Of a stretch of DNA of 64,000 bases, positions 12,655 to 24,815 are shown in pieces (position 1 is the first letter of the stretch; every line of letters starts with the position of its first letter). Location: assembly GCA_020466095.1 (NCBI GenBank), contig CM035806.1, positions 64,529,587 through 64,593,586 on the forward strand, in the 5' to 3' direction. A model generated the notes under the pieces. The model was not told the DNA's origin, ran no database searches, and saw only the letters and a program-made list of their open reading frames with translations. The translations under genes and the position numbers were made by a program. This DNA comes from Chlorops oryzae. Its lineage: Eukaryota; Arthropoda; Insecta; Diptera; Chloropidae.

Positions 12655-13355
12655 GGTTTCAGAAACTTTTCCAAATAAGACGCAAACAATTTTTTTTGGG
12701 TTTGAGAACTTTTTGTTTTTTAAATTAATTATTGAAAGTAGTCCCATGCTGAAAATGTATGGAAAAAGTGTTAATTTTGGTGCAAATGTAAAGGTATGGT
12801 TGGATGAAAACTACCCAAATAGATGGATTGGTAGGAATGGTCCGATGAAATGGCCACCTCGATCACCAGATCTTACGCCGTTAGATTTTTTTTTGTGGGG
12901 TCGGCTTAAGGAAATCGTTTATTCAGCTCCCATACGGTCGAGACATCACCTTATGGAACGCATAATGGAAGCTATTGATATTGTAAAAGTGGAGTTACTT
13001 AACACAAATTTAGGTTATGAAATTCAAAAAAGAGCAAACTGTTGTATACGAACGTCCGGTCGCCAATTTGAAAATCTTTTGTAAAAATAAAAAATAAAAT
13101 TTTTTAATTTATGAGTGTGTTTTAATAACCTATTTTTCCTGAATTGAATTAAAAAAAACAGTATAACATATGTACCACCAATTTAAGTAAATTACGAGGA
13201 TTTTGAAAACAATTAGAAAAAGCATGTGTTAATATTAACACTTTTTCCATACATTTTCAGCATTGGGCCAACTTTGAATAATTAATTTAAAAAACAAAAA
13301 GTTCTCAAACCCAAAAAAAATTGTTTGCGTCTTATTTGGAAAAGTTTCTGAAACC
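12655..13355. mobile_element. Nested 701-bp TIR element with ~120-bp inverted repeats
   Basis: GGTTTCAGAAACTTTTCC at 12655 is mirrored by GGAAAAGTTTCTGAAACC ending at 13355, and the arms match almost perfectly for about 120 bp. TA flanks both ends (12653-12654, 13356-13357). Between the arms is a transposase fragment (12713-13081). It is nested inside the related element 12237-14010. Confidence 0.75.
12713..13081 (+). pseudogene. Tc1/mariner-like transposase C-terminal fragment
   Basis: An open frame of 123 residues. From about residue 25 it matches the C-terminal third of insect mariner-like transposases: VKVWLDENYPNRWIGRNGP, then MKWPPRSPDLTPLDFFLWGR and LKEIVYSAP. SPDLTPLDFF carries the third catalytic acidic residue of the DDE/D triad. 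The first two catalytic Asp residues and the DNA-binding domain are absent, so the fragment cannot be active. Its first ~25 codons lie in the terminal inverted repeat and are probably not transposase sequence. The stop at 13079-13081 is followed by a plausible polyadenylation-type AATAAA. It lies within a 701-bp nested element. Confidence 0.75.
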
Positions 13356-15177
13356 TATGAAACGAACTTGAACTTTTTTTTATGTGATGAAATTCTTAAA
13401 AGAGCAATCTTTGGCTTACAATGGCCAGCCAGCAATTTCTTATTTAAGGCAAATTTTGGTTTAAAATTATACGAACTTTAACTGGAAAAATTTGTATTTT
13501 TTTGCTGAGATTATTTAAATTGATTTTAAAAAAAGTTCAAGTTCGTTTTTAAATCCTATTTTTCCTGAGGTTAAACCGCTAATAAGGTATAACAATTGTA
13601 CCACAGATTTGAAGTAAATTGATCGAAGATTAAAAAAAAAATTATAAAAGCATGTGTTAATTGGACCTTTTCCATACCAAAATGGCTCCCAAATTAAAAT
13701 AATTGAAAATTTTTTCAGAATTTTTGACTTTGAGCGTTTATTTTTCACACAATATCTGCAGTTTTGACCATCAATTCAATTTTGCCCAAAAGCCTGTACA
13801 ATTGGCTTTCAAACCGCATAACATTTTTTTTTCTACAGTAAGCCACTAGCGTGGGAGAATTGTTTTTCTTGACTTAGTGCCAAAAAACTTTAAGGCCCTA
13901 TAACTCCTCAGAGGTGCATTTGGGACCCCCACCTCATATACGATTTTTTGTTCATCTTGGACTCCCCTACCACTTCTGTAAAGGAATGTACTACCTAACG
14001 GGACACCCTGTATATATATATATATATATATATTCTTGATCAGCATCAGCTGAATCGATTTAGACATGTCCGTCTGTGTTCCAATGACAAAATCGTCAAA
14101 TGTGTAAATGCCCCCTTATTTCAAAATATAATCAATGGCATTCAACTTTATTGAAGTTTGTAAGGTATATTTTCAAGCAGGCTTTTCTTATGAAAAATCC
14201 AAGCTTTACCCATTAAAATCTTCTTTAAAAATATATGTATATAAATACACACAAACCAAACGAGCAATACTGATTTGAAAATAAATACGTTTTTAATTTG
14301 AAAGCATTTTGAGGAGCGCAAATGTACATTAAGAAGCAAGAAAACTTTGACACATGGTTCGAAATAGCTCAGGCTTACATTATTTATGTTTCTTTATATT
14401 TTTCAAGCTTATTAAGGGTCCTTTTTTGTACATTTGTGCTACTTAAAATGCTCCAAAACTTAAATCGTATTTATTTTCATATAAGTAGTGCTATTTTTCT
14501 TTTATTAACTAATTAAAAGCTGCAATGATTTGAAAAAATTTTTTGATGTACATCAATATCTTGTTGTGTATTTCATCATATGTTAGAAGGCGAGCTTTGA
14601 GCAATGTTGTTTTCGTTAAATTCCAGCATCATGAAATATGACCAATTTTGAATGTGTGCTATCTTAAGCTATTAGAGTAGCTCAGTATGATAAGCAATCG
14701 AAAATTTTTCCTTACTGAGAAATAATAAGTCCCGCATCATTATCGCCTTTCTCAGATTGGCATTGGCCCCGTTGAGGACAAGAGAAAAATGTTTCCCAAT
14801 TTTTCCATGGTAAGTCTATTTCATTTTTGAGATAGAGTTTCACGGCTAAGGTGAAAAAGTTTCCCCTTTTTAAAAAGAGTGGGATTGATAATGGATGTTT
14901 TTTCGGTCTAAGAACATTGCGTGTAGCTAGGAAAAGTAGTTCTTAAGTTATGGATATTTGAATGATGAAAAATACTAATTTTCTATCTTTGAGGCCATTG
15001 CGCCACCTCTAAACTTTGCTTAATCTCCATAATTTTGCACACGCAAGATTTTGATAAATACCAAACTTTTGAGCCACTGGCAGACAGAATTGGACAAACT
15101 TAATTTTTTCCATACATTTGGCGGCCACCCTAATGTATATGGATTAGAGTGTTTTGGGAAGTATTATTTGGAATATC

Positions 15178-16167
15178 TCTGAGTACATTTTGATGGTAGC
15201 TCAGAGCACAAAACTTCAACTCATACTCGTACATAAAAATGAGCCAAAGAGAGGACAAAAAAATTTTTTTTTAAATTTTTTGTATGAAGCTGTGAAATTT
15301 ATTTAAAATAGACAAAAATTATTTTTCTGCCTCTAAAATCAAAAAAAAAAAAAAATCAAAAGGACTGTAATAACAATGCGCCCTTTTAAAAAAGTCATGG
15401 TTACGTTCTCTCAGTGTACTAAAGTACATTGTAACACTGGCAGTGCTTGGGTTACGGCTCTGATTCGAAATCACGAGATCGCAATTCTAAATCAATCCAC
15501 CAAGTCAGGAAGCACTGCACAATTACGTTGAAAGTGCTTTCAAAATTAAATATTTAATATAAAAAGTCCGGCCAGACCAATTTTTCTATGTGTATGTGTT
15601 TATTTTTAATTTTGTTATTTTTTTCGAAATTCCCAAACTCCCAATGCAATGTTAAATTGGTAAACGTAATATTTTCAAAAGCCACAAGGATCTATAAAAT
15701 CACTTGCGAAACCCCACAATCACTAACTCGTTCCATGCTTTTTTTGTCTTATTTTTTGAAATTGCAAAATGAAACTGCCACTTACATAGATATATTGATT
15801 GGAAGGCAACAACTTTTCACTTGGTATATATGCACGTATGAAAAAGTTAGGTGCACAATTGTCGAGCTGTCCAACATTCTGTTGTGGTCTATGAATATAC
15901 ACATAAGTAAAACGAAAGCGAGACTACCTAATTGTCGCTACAACTTTTCTGTTATCCGCATCCATTTGGGAAAGAAGCATCCCCAAAACGAGTGGAGTAT
16001 ACCCCAAAGCGACGTATCCATGAATAAAAGAACGTTTCGCGTGTGTGTGTATATGTGTGTGTGTGCACTTAGTGGCGGAAAACATAGCCAACAGACACAA
16101 AATACGCACGAATCCTTTTACTGAATGACGTGCTCTCTCAAACCTTAATGGACAAATTTTCGAACAC

Positions 16168-16215
<48 letters not shown>

Positions 16216-17495
16216 GTCGAGGAAGAGTAAAAGGCGCAATCCCTTGCATGCCATATAAAAGTAAACTTAAAATTGAAATTGACTTGCTTCAGGAAACTGT
16301 TCGCCTGTTCAGTGAAATTTTCAAAAATGAAAGTTTTGATCATCCTGAGCGACAAGAGATTTTTAAAGAGCTCAAAGATAGATAGATAGATAGTTGAGAA
16401 AGCGCGTGCAAACACACGCATGCATACACAATCAACCGAACTTTGACATGAAAAGTTTCGCTCAAACTTTTCAAACTGCAACTTAAAAAAAAAACACACT
16501 GTACATATTCCGATGATACAAAAGAACGATGAGGGAGAGTTCCGCTAAAGCTCCTTCTTAGAAAACAGAGCTTTAATTTATATAAATTCTCCACAGAGGA
16601 GGTTTATTTCGGTGCGAAATTTTGATATTTTACAACGAAATTGTGAGGAAATATTTAAGTAGAAACTTTTTCCTGAAAATCGTTACTCATACGTCGCCGC
16701 GTCCCGACCTATTGAAGTTTTCTTGAGGTTGTCTTCAGAATTTTCCTCATCAATGGATTTTAGCCTTTAATAATAATTCATTTGGCAAAAGCATCGAGTA
16801 GAGGACGAAGACAACAACGACGACGACGACGGCGAAGAGTTAGAAGATAAGGAGAAGATATAGCTTTTTTGTGAATTATGCCCGTACCTTCGTTGCATAT
16901 AAAGATCATACGTGTGGTAGCATCGGTTGGTGGCTTGTAAAGTGAAAACTTGTAAAAGCTCTGCGTACACTCTGCGAAGTTATTAGCGCTAAAGTTTCAC
17001 ACTGAAATTTTAAAATTAACCTTCAACTGCAACTTAATTCCCACAAAACAGAGGGATTGCCTTACGCTCGTCACTACATATAAACTGTGGATGTTTTTGT
17101 TTACCGAAAATATGCGTAAGAGTTTGCATTTCGGTTTCTCATTCTTATTGAATAACTTTTAAAACTTCCCTCATGTATGCGTTACGTACGAAAGGCAGCC
17201 GCACTGTTAACCCTTCGATTCCCGTGTCTAGGCTAATGCAAAATCGGCTTTTAATTTTCTACTTAAATGAAACAAATGGTTTTATTAGTGACAACAAGTA
17301 ATATTACAAAATATTTAACCCATTTTTATTCATGGGGGTCGGCATAATATGTGTTTGTGCCACAAAGGTCAATTGGTCTTCGGACCAAGCAATGGGGCAA
17401 TGGGAAATCGTTTCAAGATAGAAAAAACCAACCACGTACTTTTTGAAAGCCGATGCGCTGCTGACGTCGCTGTTGCTGATTTTCCGTGTACTGTG
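15178..17495. other. Intronic stretch, no gene seen
   Basis: Non-coding intron. A 178-codon open frame at 15588-16124 has no recognisable domain and overlaps antisense open frames created by the (GA)n tract at 16171-16213. The region 16800-16835 has a GACGAC-type trinucleotide run. Confidence 0.5.
16171..16213. repeat. (GA)n microsatellite
   Basis: An uninterrupted GA repeat of about 43 bp within the intron. Confidence 0.95.
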
Positions 17496-17503
17496 TACGT
17501 GAC

Positions 17504-17668
17504 CATTGGCGTAGCGAGACATTTCGGCGCCTGGGGCGGAATGTAGGCACAATACACAGATTGCCGCCCCCTCCCTCTAGTCTAAATAAAAAGATATCTA
17601 TAAAAATTTAATTATGATTTGGAACCCGGGGCGGATGCCCCCTTCGCTCCCCCCTTACTACGCTACTG
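17504..17668. mobile_element. hAT-type MITE, 165 bp, copy 1
   Basis: Terminal repeats CATTGGCGTAGCGAG and (inverted) CAGTAGCGTAGTAAG bound a GC-rich non-coding interior. A perfect 8-bp target duplication, TACGTGAC, occurs at 17496-17503 and 17669-17676. The 8-bp duplication and CA...TG ends are typical of hAT elements. A related element is at 32835-33054. Confidence 0.8.
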
Positions 17669-19402
17669 TACGTGACACGGAGGTGGATAGCGTTATACGC
17701 TCGGGAAAAAGACGGAGGTTCGCGTTGTACGCTCGGCGATTGTAACTGAGTGAATTACTCGAGAAAGACAAAGGATTTCGCGCGACACGCTCGACGGTTT
17801 TTGAATTAATATGTTAATAGTTCTAAGCAACCGGTGTTGCCCATCAAGCGTCGCGGGAAAAAAGCCCGAGCAGCTGAGCTTGAAGTGCTGCACTCCTTTT
17901 TTCTGTTTTTTTGCCGCTATCGCTGCGCAACGAAACTCTGAAAATATGAAAATTTGAAAAATTACTATTACTATTACTTTCCGCCTTACAAATAATGATA
18001 AAAGTGCAATGAAAATTTGATGGAAATTGATGAAAGTTTGAAAATGAATTAGCGTATACTACAAAAAAGAATATTAAGCCCTGTCACCGGAACTTGAAAC
18101 TAGGAATGGAAGAGTTAAAGTACACAAATACATGCGCAAGGACCAACTGCTAAAGAATTCCACTCCATCCATGTTGATGCCGTCTTCGGTTTCGTTGCCA
18201 AAATCCATCGTTCGCTGCTAAAAATCTGCACGCCTATTACGCTTATTTGTATTAACGGATAAAAATCAAAGTAAATCGCAAATCAGTGTAAACAACTTCC
18301 GTTTGAGCAACACTAAGAATACCGGAAATCAAGCAGGAAGCATTAAGGAATCACGAGTAAACGTGTCCACCGAACGGCAGATGCCGCGGCGCTCCGCCAT
18401 GCGCTGAAGGGTCGGTCATGTACACAGCATGGATAGCACAGACTGGCCCCCGTGCCTTACTTCGAATGGAGTAACAACGCACAAATCCATTTTAATTCCT
18501 GACAAATATGATGGCGTCGGAGCAGTTATAAATGGAGTCTGAGGGTTGGGCTGCCACATTGTTTGCAGACACAGCCACCATGGAGCAGATTATTTAACTT
18601 TCATTTTTCTCCTTCTTCTTTTTCTGCTTGTTATCCTCTTTGACTTTCTCTTTTTTTTTATGTGTGCGCTATTTTCTTACATATATTTTTTTTTTCTAAA
18701 CATGTGGCGCGTGCCATGCTTCTTTTCAGTAGGAAAGCAGCAAAATAGAATAGGATGTAAGGGCAAAGCTTTTGGGTGGTACCGAAAAAGTTTCTTTTTC
18801 CCCCAAAATTTGTGTTCAGTTCAATTTTGCTGAACGCCTGTTCCTTACAGCATGCTTGTGTATCGAATTTCACATTCTTTTTTTGTGCTTTTGTTCTTCC
18901 TCTCAATTTCTTCGATTGTACGTAAATACGTGGTATGCGTTCATTCGTTCATAGGATTGGGGAGGACAATTCAGAGAACCAAAAGCTTAATTAAAATTCT
19001 TGAATTGACATTCGACTCGACATTAAACTCCTCTATGCACACTTAACGTAACTTAAGTCAAAAATTTTCCTTTGTTGGTTTTTTTTTTTTTGCACTGACT
19101 CTGATTTCCTGAGGATTACGAACGAATTAAACCAATTATTATTTACAGTTACCAACTTCGTTCGACTCTCTCCCTCTCTATCACTCTATCACTCTCTCTC
19201 TGTCTCTCTGTCTTAAACGATGATATGATGCTCGACTTACACCCTCTCAATGTTCCGAACGACTACACATTTTAAGCATGTTACAACCGCAAGCATTACA
19301 ACAAAAGTCATGTCAATACACTTTTAAGTGCTGCCATTTTTTGGCCCCTTATCGTGCATTGTGTACGTGAATGTGTAGAATAAAATCGAACATCATTCAT
19401 TG

Positions 19403-19432
19403 TTGGCTGGCTGGCTGGCTGGCTGGCTGGCT
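19403..19432. repeat. (TGGC)n microsatellite
   Basis: About seven TGGC units in the Wnt5 intron. Confidence 0.9.
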
Positions 19433-20097
19433 TCTCGTTCTCGTTCTCGTCCTCACCCGAAGCTTCAGGGTTTTGCCCTCCGTAGCATGTGTCTGTTCGT
19501 GGAAGTACTTTGAGTATTGTCGATGGGTACAAAATGAAATATTCCCACTTCAATAGGCCGAAAAATCGTCGTCGTCATCGCCATCGTTTTCTAGTGAACG
19601 TACAAATTGCGGTTGTAAAACGCACCCACCCACACCCACACGCGCACACAGGCACACAGCTCTGTGATCCTGCGTAAGGAGGCGGCGACGACCTTAGTGT
19701 CGTAGTGTCTCTTGTGATATTGCTCCTTGAATACCCATGGGGGACACGAAATTTTGTGACCGTTTGAATCTCTTTGACCATTTCAAGTTTGTCGAATGCA
19801 TTGTTTTGGTACTTTACGCACCAATGACGTACGTGATATTGGGCTGGTTATTGCTCATATATTGGTCGAATAGCAGAGACTCTCGAGAGCCGAACGCTCG
19901 TTCATTGATTAAAAGCCTGCAATTGTCTGCAATTTTTCTTCGTAATAAAATACATTTGAACTGAATTGTTGTGCACAAAACGTTTTACGAAGTAATTTAT
20001 GTGCGACAGAAATTGGATGTGAGCTCTGGAGGAGTTCGATCATAGAGACGCCTTAAGGAAATAATTTATGGTATTTGAATTTCACCTTGCTCTTGTG

Positions 20098-20099
20098 AG

Positions 20100-20139
<40 letters not shown>

Positions 20140-20150
20140 AGAGGGAGAGT
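20098..20150. repeat. (GA)n microsatellite
   Basis: A GA tract followed by GGGAGAGGGAGAG variants, intronic. Confidence 0.95.
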
Positions 20151-20697
20151 GAGCAAAAATTAGTCGTAAGCCAATAGGCAGTTTGCATAAGTCACTGAAA
20201 ATAATACAAGTGAAAAAAAAATCAGATGCAAAAGGATAGAATCAAACAATGCCCTTGCCACATAAGCCATTGTTAGCTCAATTAATTTTCCAAATCCAAA
20301 TGATGTAACATGCAGCATGTAAGCCAATCGCTTTGAAACGCTGTATTCTTATGAAATGTTATCTATTCAAAAGAAAAAAATAAATAATATTTATAATAAT
20401 AAATAAATGGTTAAAAGAAAATGACAAAATTTCTTTAAAGCCCTGCCATCCCCTTAAAGTCTTTTATGAATTGAAAGTGTCAAAGACATTTCTTCAGAAA
20501 TGGCCGGTCTGCCAAATTTCAAGTTTATAAAAGTTATCCCATCGAAAGAAACTTACGGAACACCCATCAATTTCAAAAACAGAGCCTATGAAAAACAATT
20601 CATCTGAAAATGCTCAGGAGATCTCATTGCACATCCCCCATGGACTTTGGACTTCTCTAGACGAAAGAACATACATTGACAATTCTTTACTTAAGGT

Positions 20698-21098
20698 CTC
20701 GACGTGCGATTGTTCATAGCATGCGATCGAAAGTATGCGATAGATCGCAAATGGAGACCGCTCATAGCTGATGGCATGCGAGATATAGCTTGCGATATCG
20801 CAAGCCATCTATCGCTTGCGATGAGATGTCACTTTTGAGTATTTTTATGTTGTTCTCTTTTGTGCACGAACGGATTTACCGAGAATGTCGGGTTTTTTCT
20901 TTTTTGCTCTTGGTTTAACAAATCTTGCATTCCTTTCAATGTTTTAGTGCTTCTATGCAGCGAATTTTCTCGCTGAATGCCATCTTAAAATGCTCATCGC
21001 ATACCGAAATTTGCCCACTCAAAAAAATCTCTCTACCTGCTGCCAGCGAATGCCATAAAATTTGACAGATGGTATGCGATGAACCATCGCACGTCGAG
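20698..21098. mobile_element. TIR element with repeated TGCGAT/ATCGCA motifs, ~400 bp
   Basis: CTCGACGTGCGAT at 20698 is mirrored by ATCGCACGTCGAG ending at 21098, with similarity extending inward (GTTCAT, GCAT). About ten TGCGAT or ATCGCA motifs lie in the arms, several as local palindromes such as CTTGCGATATCGCAAG. There is no coding capacity. A target duplication is not obvious. It is most likely a non-autonomous DNA transposon with clustered protein-binding-like subterminal repeats. Confidence 0.65.
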
Positions 21099-24000
21099 TT
21101 GCACTGTTATAGAAGAGTGCTGTCGTTTCCGTATCTGAGAAAGTAGCAAAATGTTTTTAAAATAGTAGTATTTAGTAGGAGTCTATTAAAAAAAGGAGTT
21201 TTTAAGCAATAGAAGAAAAATAGAAACTAGTTAGGGGTTATCCTTTAACAACCTCGAAAACTCGAAAACCAAGAAGGCTACAAAATGAATGAATGTAATT
21301 TTGTACGACAAAATTTATACATTTTCGCTTTTTAAATCTTTTCACTTTTAATGGAATGTCCTAGTTGCTTATAGTATATATATATTATATATAGGCTTAC
21401 CAGACAGTTAATTTTGACCGCACAAAGAAGCTATAACAAAATTTATTTACAACCAAATAGTAGTACGTTAGCGAAAGGAGTAGTAAAGTAGTACGGCAAG
21501 ACAAAAAGGAGCAAAGAAACTTCTATAGTATCATTTCGACAGCACTGTTATAGAAGCGTTTTTTTTTTTTTTTTGTTTTATTAACTTTTTAAGGGTTTCA
21601 GCGTTAAAACAAAAATTTTTTTTGCGAATTTTATTCTCAAACATGGATTGAGCAATTCATTTCAGACCTTTTGCATGTTATAGACCATAATTTTAACTAT
21701 ATTGTGGAATTATTTCATCCAGAAATATTAAAGAACACGCGAGCAACGGAGCTTTTCCCAGAACGTCTTTGAAAAAAACCAAGTTGCAGTCTTCAGGATA
21801 ACTCGGCCGCAAATTATCTGAGAATGAAACACAATGAAAATCTTGACAAACAAAAATTAGATCCTGACCCCTGCTTTCCCTGATAGCTTTTTTTCATTTG
21901 AACACTTTTGGCGATCATCTCAAGTGAAAACTGCTGTTTTCGACGAAAAATTTCGCCATTTTGTGGGTGGAAAACACCCTTAGGGGCCATCTCCAGCTCT
22001 CTCGGAATTATGGCAAAGCTATAAGTGAGGGAATAAAGCTAACGTAAAGCTAAAGCCTCAATTCGGCGAGGAATGAAAAACTCCATATAAAAAAGCTTCA
22101 GAAAACTCCTGAAAGAAATTTCGCGCGGTATTTGTGACGGCTGGCCGCAGTACAGTAAAAAATTATCATAATATGTTATGTTAGTGAGTTTTCGGCTAAA
22201 AACGCACATTGAAACCCAGGCTTTCCCAGCAGAACTAATTAGAGTTGAAATTTTGTTCGCAGAAAAATATTGAATCGGTTCAATGCCCCTTGTATGAGGC
22301 ATTTTCCAATTTCAAGGGACTTTTTGAATTTTATTGAGAAGCTTAAATGCTGCGCTTGAATAATTTTTGGCGGAAAATTTTCTTTGTTTTGAAGAATAAT
22401 CTTCACTTCTGGTTATAGTGCGGTGTTATTTCAATCCCGGAAACCCCACGGATCCCGCGTAAATAACCCTGCATGAATTATATCGTAAAAATAATGTGGG
22501 ATAGATTAGATTCCCTACACATGACCAAATGATAAATGAGGAAATTGTCAAGGTGGAACCGAGTGCTGGATGGGTTTTTTTTTTTCTAAATTCCCTTAAG
22601 TTTTAATAAGCCGAGAGATTACATTCCTCAATGTTGAGTAACATTCTTCGAATAAAGGTTATTCATACTTTCAGCCTACAGGCTACACAATCCCACTTCA
22701 TATCCTTTTAAATGCTACATGCTGTCCATTTGTGACAATTTGCTACCGTTATCACAAAAAGAGAAAAGAAAGAAAAAACATGTCAGCTGTAAGGTTCAGT
22801 TACTCTGAGGAATTTAACTCATTAAATTCTCTTCTGTTCAAATTTGATGGGATCAGACGAATCAAAATGTTTCACAGGGCGATCTACATAGAGAACGAGG
22901 CCTAAGCCGTGGATTTTGTTTGAATATTTTTTATTTCAAAAGTTTTTTACAGACGAAAAATTACATTTAATTGCAACGACAGAGAATTTCTTTTTTCCCC
23001 GTTGACCTACAGAAAAGTCTTTCAAAATGCTGTTCACTTTGTGTGAGTGCACGGAACCTACTTATTTTTAAAATTTCCAGTCAGCCAAATTTAATCGGCA
23101 CTTTCATGTCAACATGCACTGGGCCCCATAAGAGCACAAACGTACACATGCAGACTCACGCGCATACATACCACGTTACTCATATTTATGCACAGTTCGA
23201 ATGTGCCAATGTGATTACTTTGGCAAGGCTCCATAGCCCCATGCACATGGCGGGAAAATTGCAATTTCAAATTTTCATTCTTGAAACGTCTCCTCTCTGA
23301 ATTGAATAGGTACTACTAGCTCCTCAATGCTGAGAACCTGGTCGCAATTTCTCAAAATAAAAATGGCGCTCCCGTCAAATCTTGCTCTCTCATCTGAACA
23401 CAAAAGCACGACCAACATTGAACTCTATCAATTCATGAAGAGAAAAGCTGCTCCTTGGTTCGAATGAATGGCTAAAATCTTACATACCAACAGTGAAGGA
23501 CGGAAATCAAATCATTCTCTGAAGCCTCGACGTACATACTCCACCGGCATAAAAACGAAAACGAAAACGAAAACAGAGAACAAGTATTTGTACTCACGTC
23601 ATTAGAGCGCTTCAGCTTCAGGGCCGTAATTCAGTTTGAGTTGTAGGTTGTACGAACGTACCAGCTATAATAGCTGGAGGAGGTTGGGAATAGAATTTTC
23701 CGAAAAATAGGCTAAGACTATATTCGAATGCAATTGCATGACTGGGAGGCGTTTATACGGCATACTGTACATGTGTTTGTCTCTCGGATGCGTTCATATT
23801 TTGGCGAGTGTATGTGCACTTCACCTCAATCATTTTTCCAAGAAACTGAAAGGAGTACTATTTCTTTTCATTGGATTCGAATTTAGTTCATTACATCGGA
23901 AATAGAAAACTGAACATAAAAGGCTGCATTTGATACTGAAAAACTGGCGAATTTTTTTTTTTGTTTTTTTCATAGATTCAGGTTTAATATATTCTGTAAC

Positions 24001-24813
24001 TCCATGCCTGCACTGGTGTTTGTTATTGGCAAGCAAGAAAATGAACGAAAATATCTTATGTCAGTTCGAATTTGCTAGCTTCTTCATATCATGGACATGT
24101 GTGTACTTAGATGAAAAGCGATACAACTCCAAAGGATTTTTTAAGAGCAGAAAACGCCAAAAGCTCTTTTTTCCGAAAAGCTTGCAAATTTTTTTAAATC
24201 CTTTCATTACAAAACTATACCAGCACTTAAATTCACGATTGTGTTTTATGAGTAGCGGTCGGATTTTGTTGACTTTTAAAAAATTTAATGCATACTTTTT
24301 GGAGTAGAAATTTTGTTCAACTCACATAAAGTTAAGATTCAAATCGATTTTCATATTCAATATGAATTTTTATGACGTTAGCAATGTGCGAGATGGCAGC
24401 TCGAATTTATCTTTAGAGTCACACACCTTGAATTATCTAGAATTACTCAAAATCCAATGTACCCTAAAATGTAGGTATAATAAAAAACGTGCGATGAAAT
24501 TGCACCTTTTATAAAATCAGGATTAAATTTCTGCCTTCAAACGCTTTAGCGGAATTCTAACGAGATATTCGCATTCTTTAGGCGTCACTCAGAGTTATGT
24601 TTTTGGGGTTCCAAAGTTTAGCCCTTAAAAACGACCAGTAAATTGATAGTCCCTTAAAGTCCGTTAGGCCTTTCAGTAAAAATTGAAATTGATAAATTGA
24701 GTCTTAAAATCCAGACCTGTTAATGAAACTGTTTATGTCTATTTTTCCCGATGACGGGTGTCATTATTTTGGAATTTTTTAGAAGCCTTCAAAAGTAAAT
24801 TAAAATTTCAACA
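21099..24813. other. Intronic stretch, no gene seen
   Basis: AT-rich intron with scattered short open frames lacking any recognisable domain. No terminal repeats or microsatellites beyond short homopolymers were noticed. Confidence 0.5.
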
Positions 24814-24815
24814 TA

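Larger units (their letters stand above)
12237..14010. mobile_element. CAGGGTGTCCC TIR element, long form with nested insertion
   Basis: Flanked by TA and bounded by CAGGGTGTCCCGTAGGT and its inverted partner ending CACCCTG. The arms are long: sequence around 12330-12600 is mirrored at about 13640-13930. A second element (12655-13355) is nested inside. Just right of the nested element, 13380-13450 resembles the 3' end of the same kind of transposase as the nested one. It is inserted in the TA tract of a mini-me whose halves are at about 12117-12236 and 14011-14078. The superfamily is inferred as Tc1/mariner-like. Confidence 0.7.
11273..15176. repeat. Tandem duplication, copy 2 (contains larger transposon)
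   Basis: Second copy of the 8845-11272 block, directly abutting it. It is 1.5 kb longer because the CAGGGTGTCCC element inside is nearly full length here. A second right-end terminal repeat of the pogo-like element occurs at about 11405-11427 with no matching left end, as expected for a segmental duplication rather than a new transposition. Confidence 0.85.

Noticed and set aside
15588..16124. 178-codon open frame
   Set aside because: No recognisable domain, lies in the Wnt5 intron, and overlaps long antisense frames produced by a GA microsatellite.
16800..16835. GACGAC triplet run as a coding acidic tract
   Set aside because: Short, not within a sustained frame with splice signals or homology.
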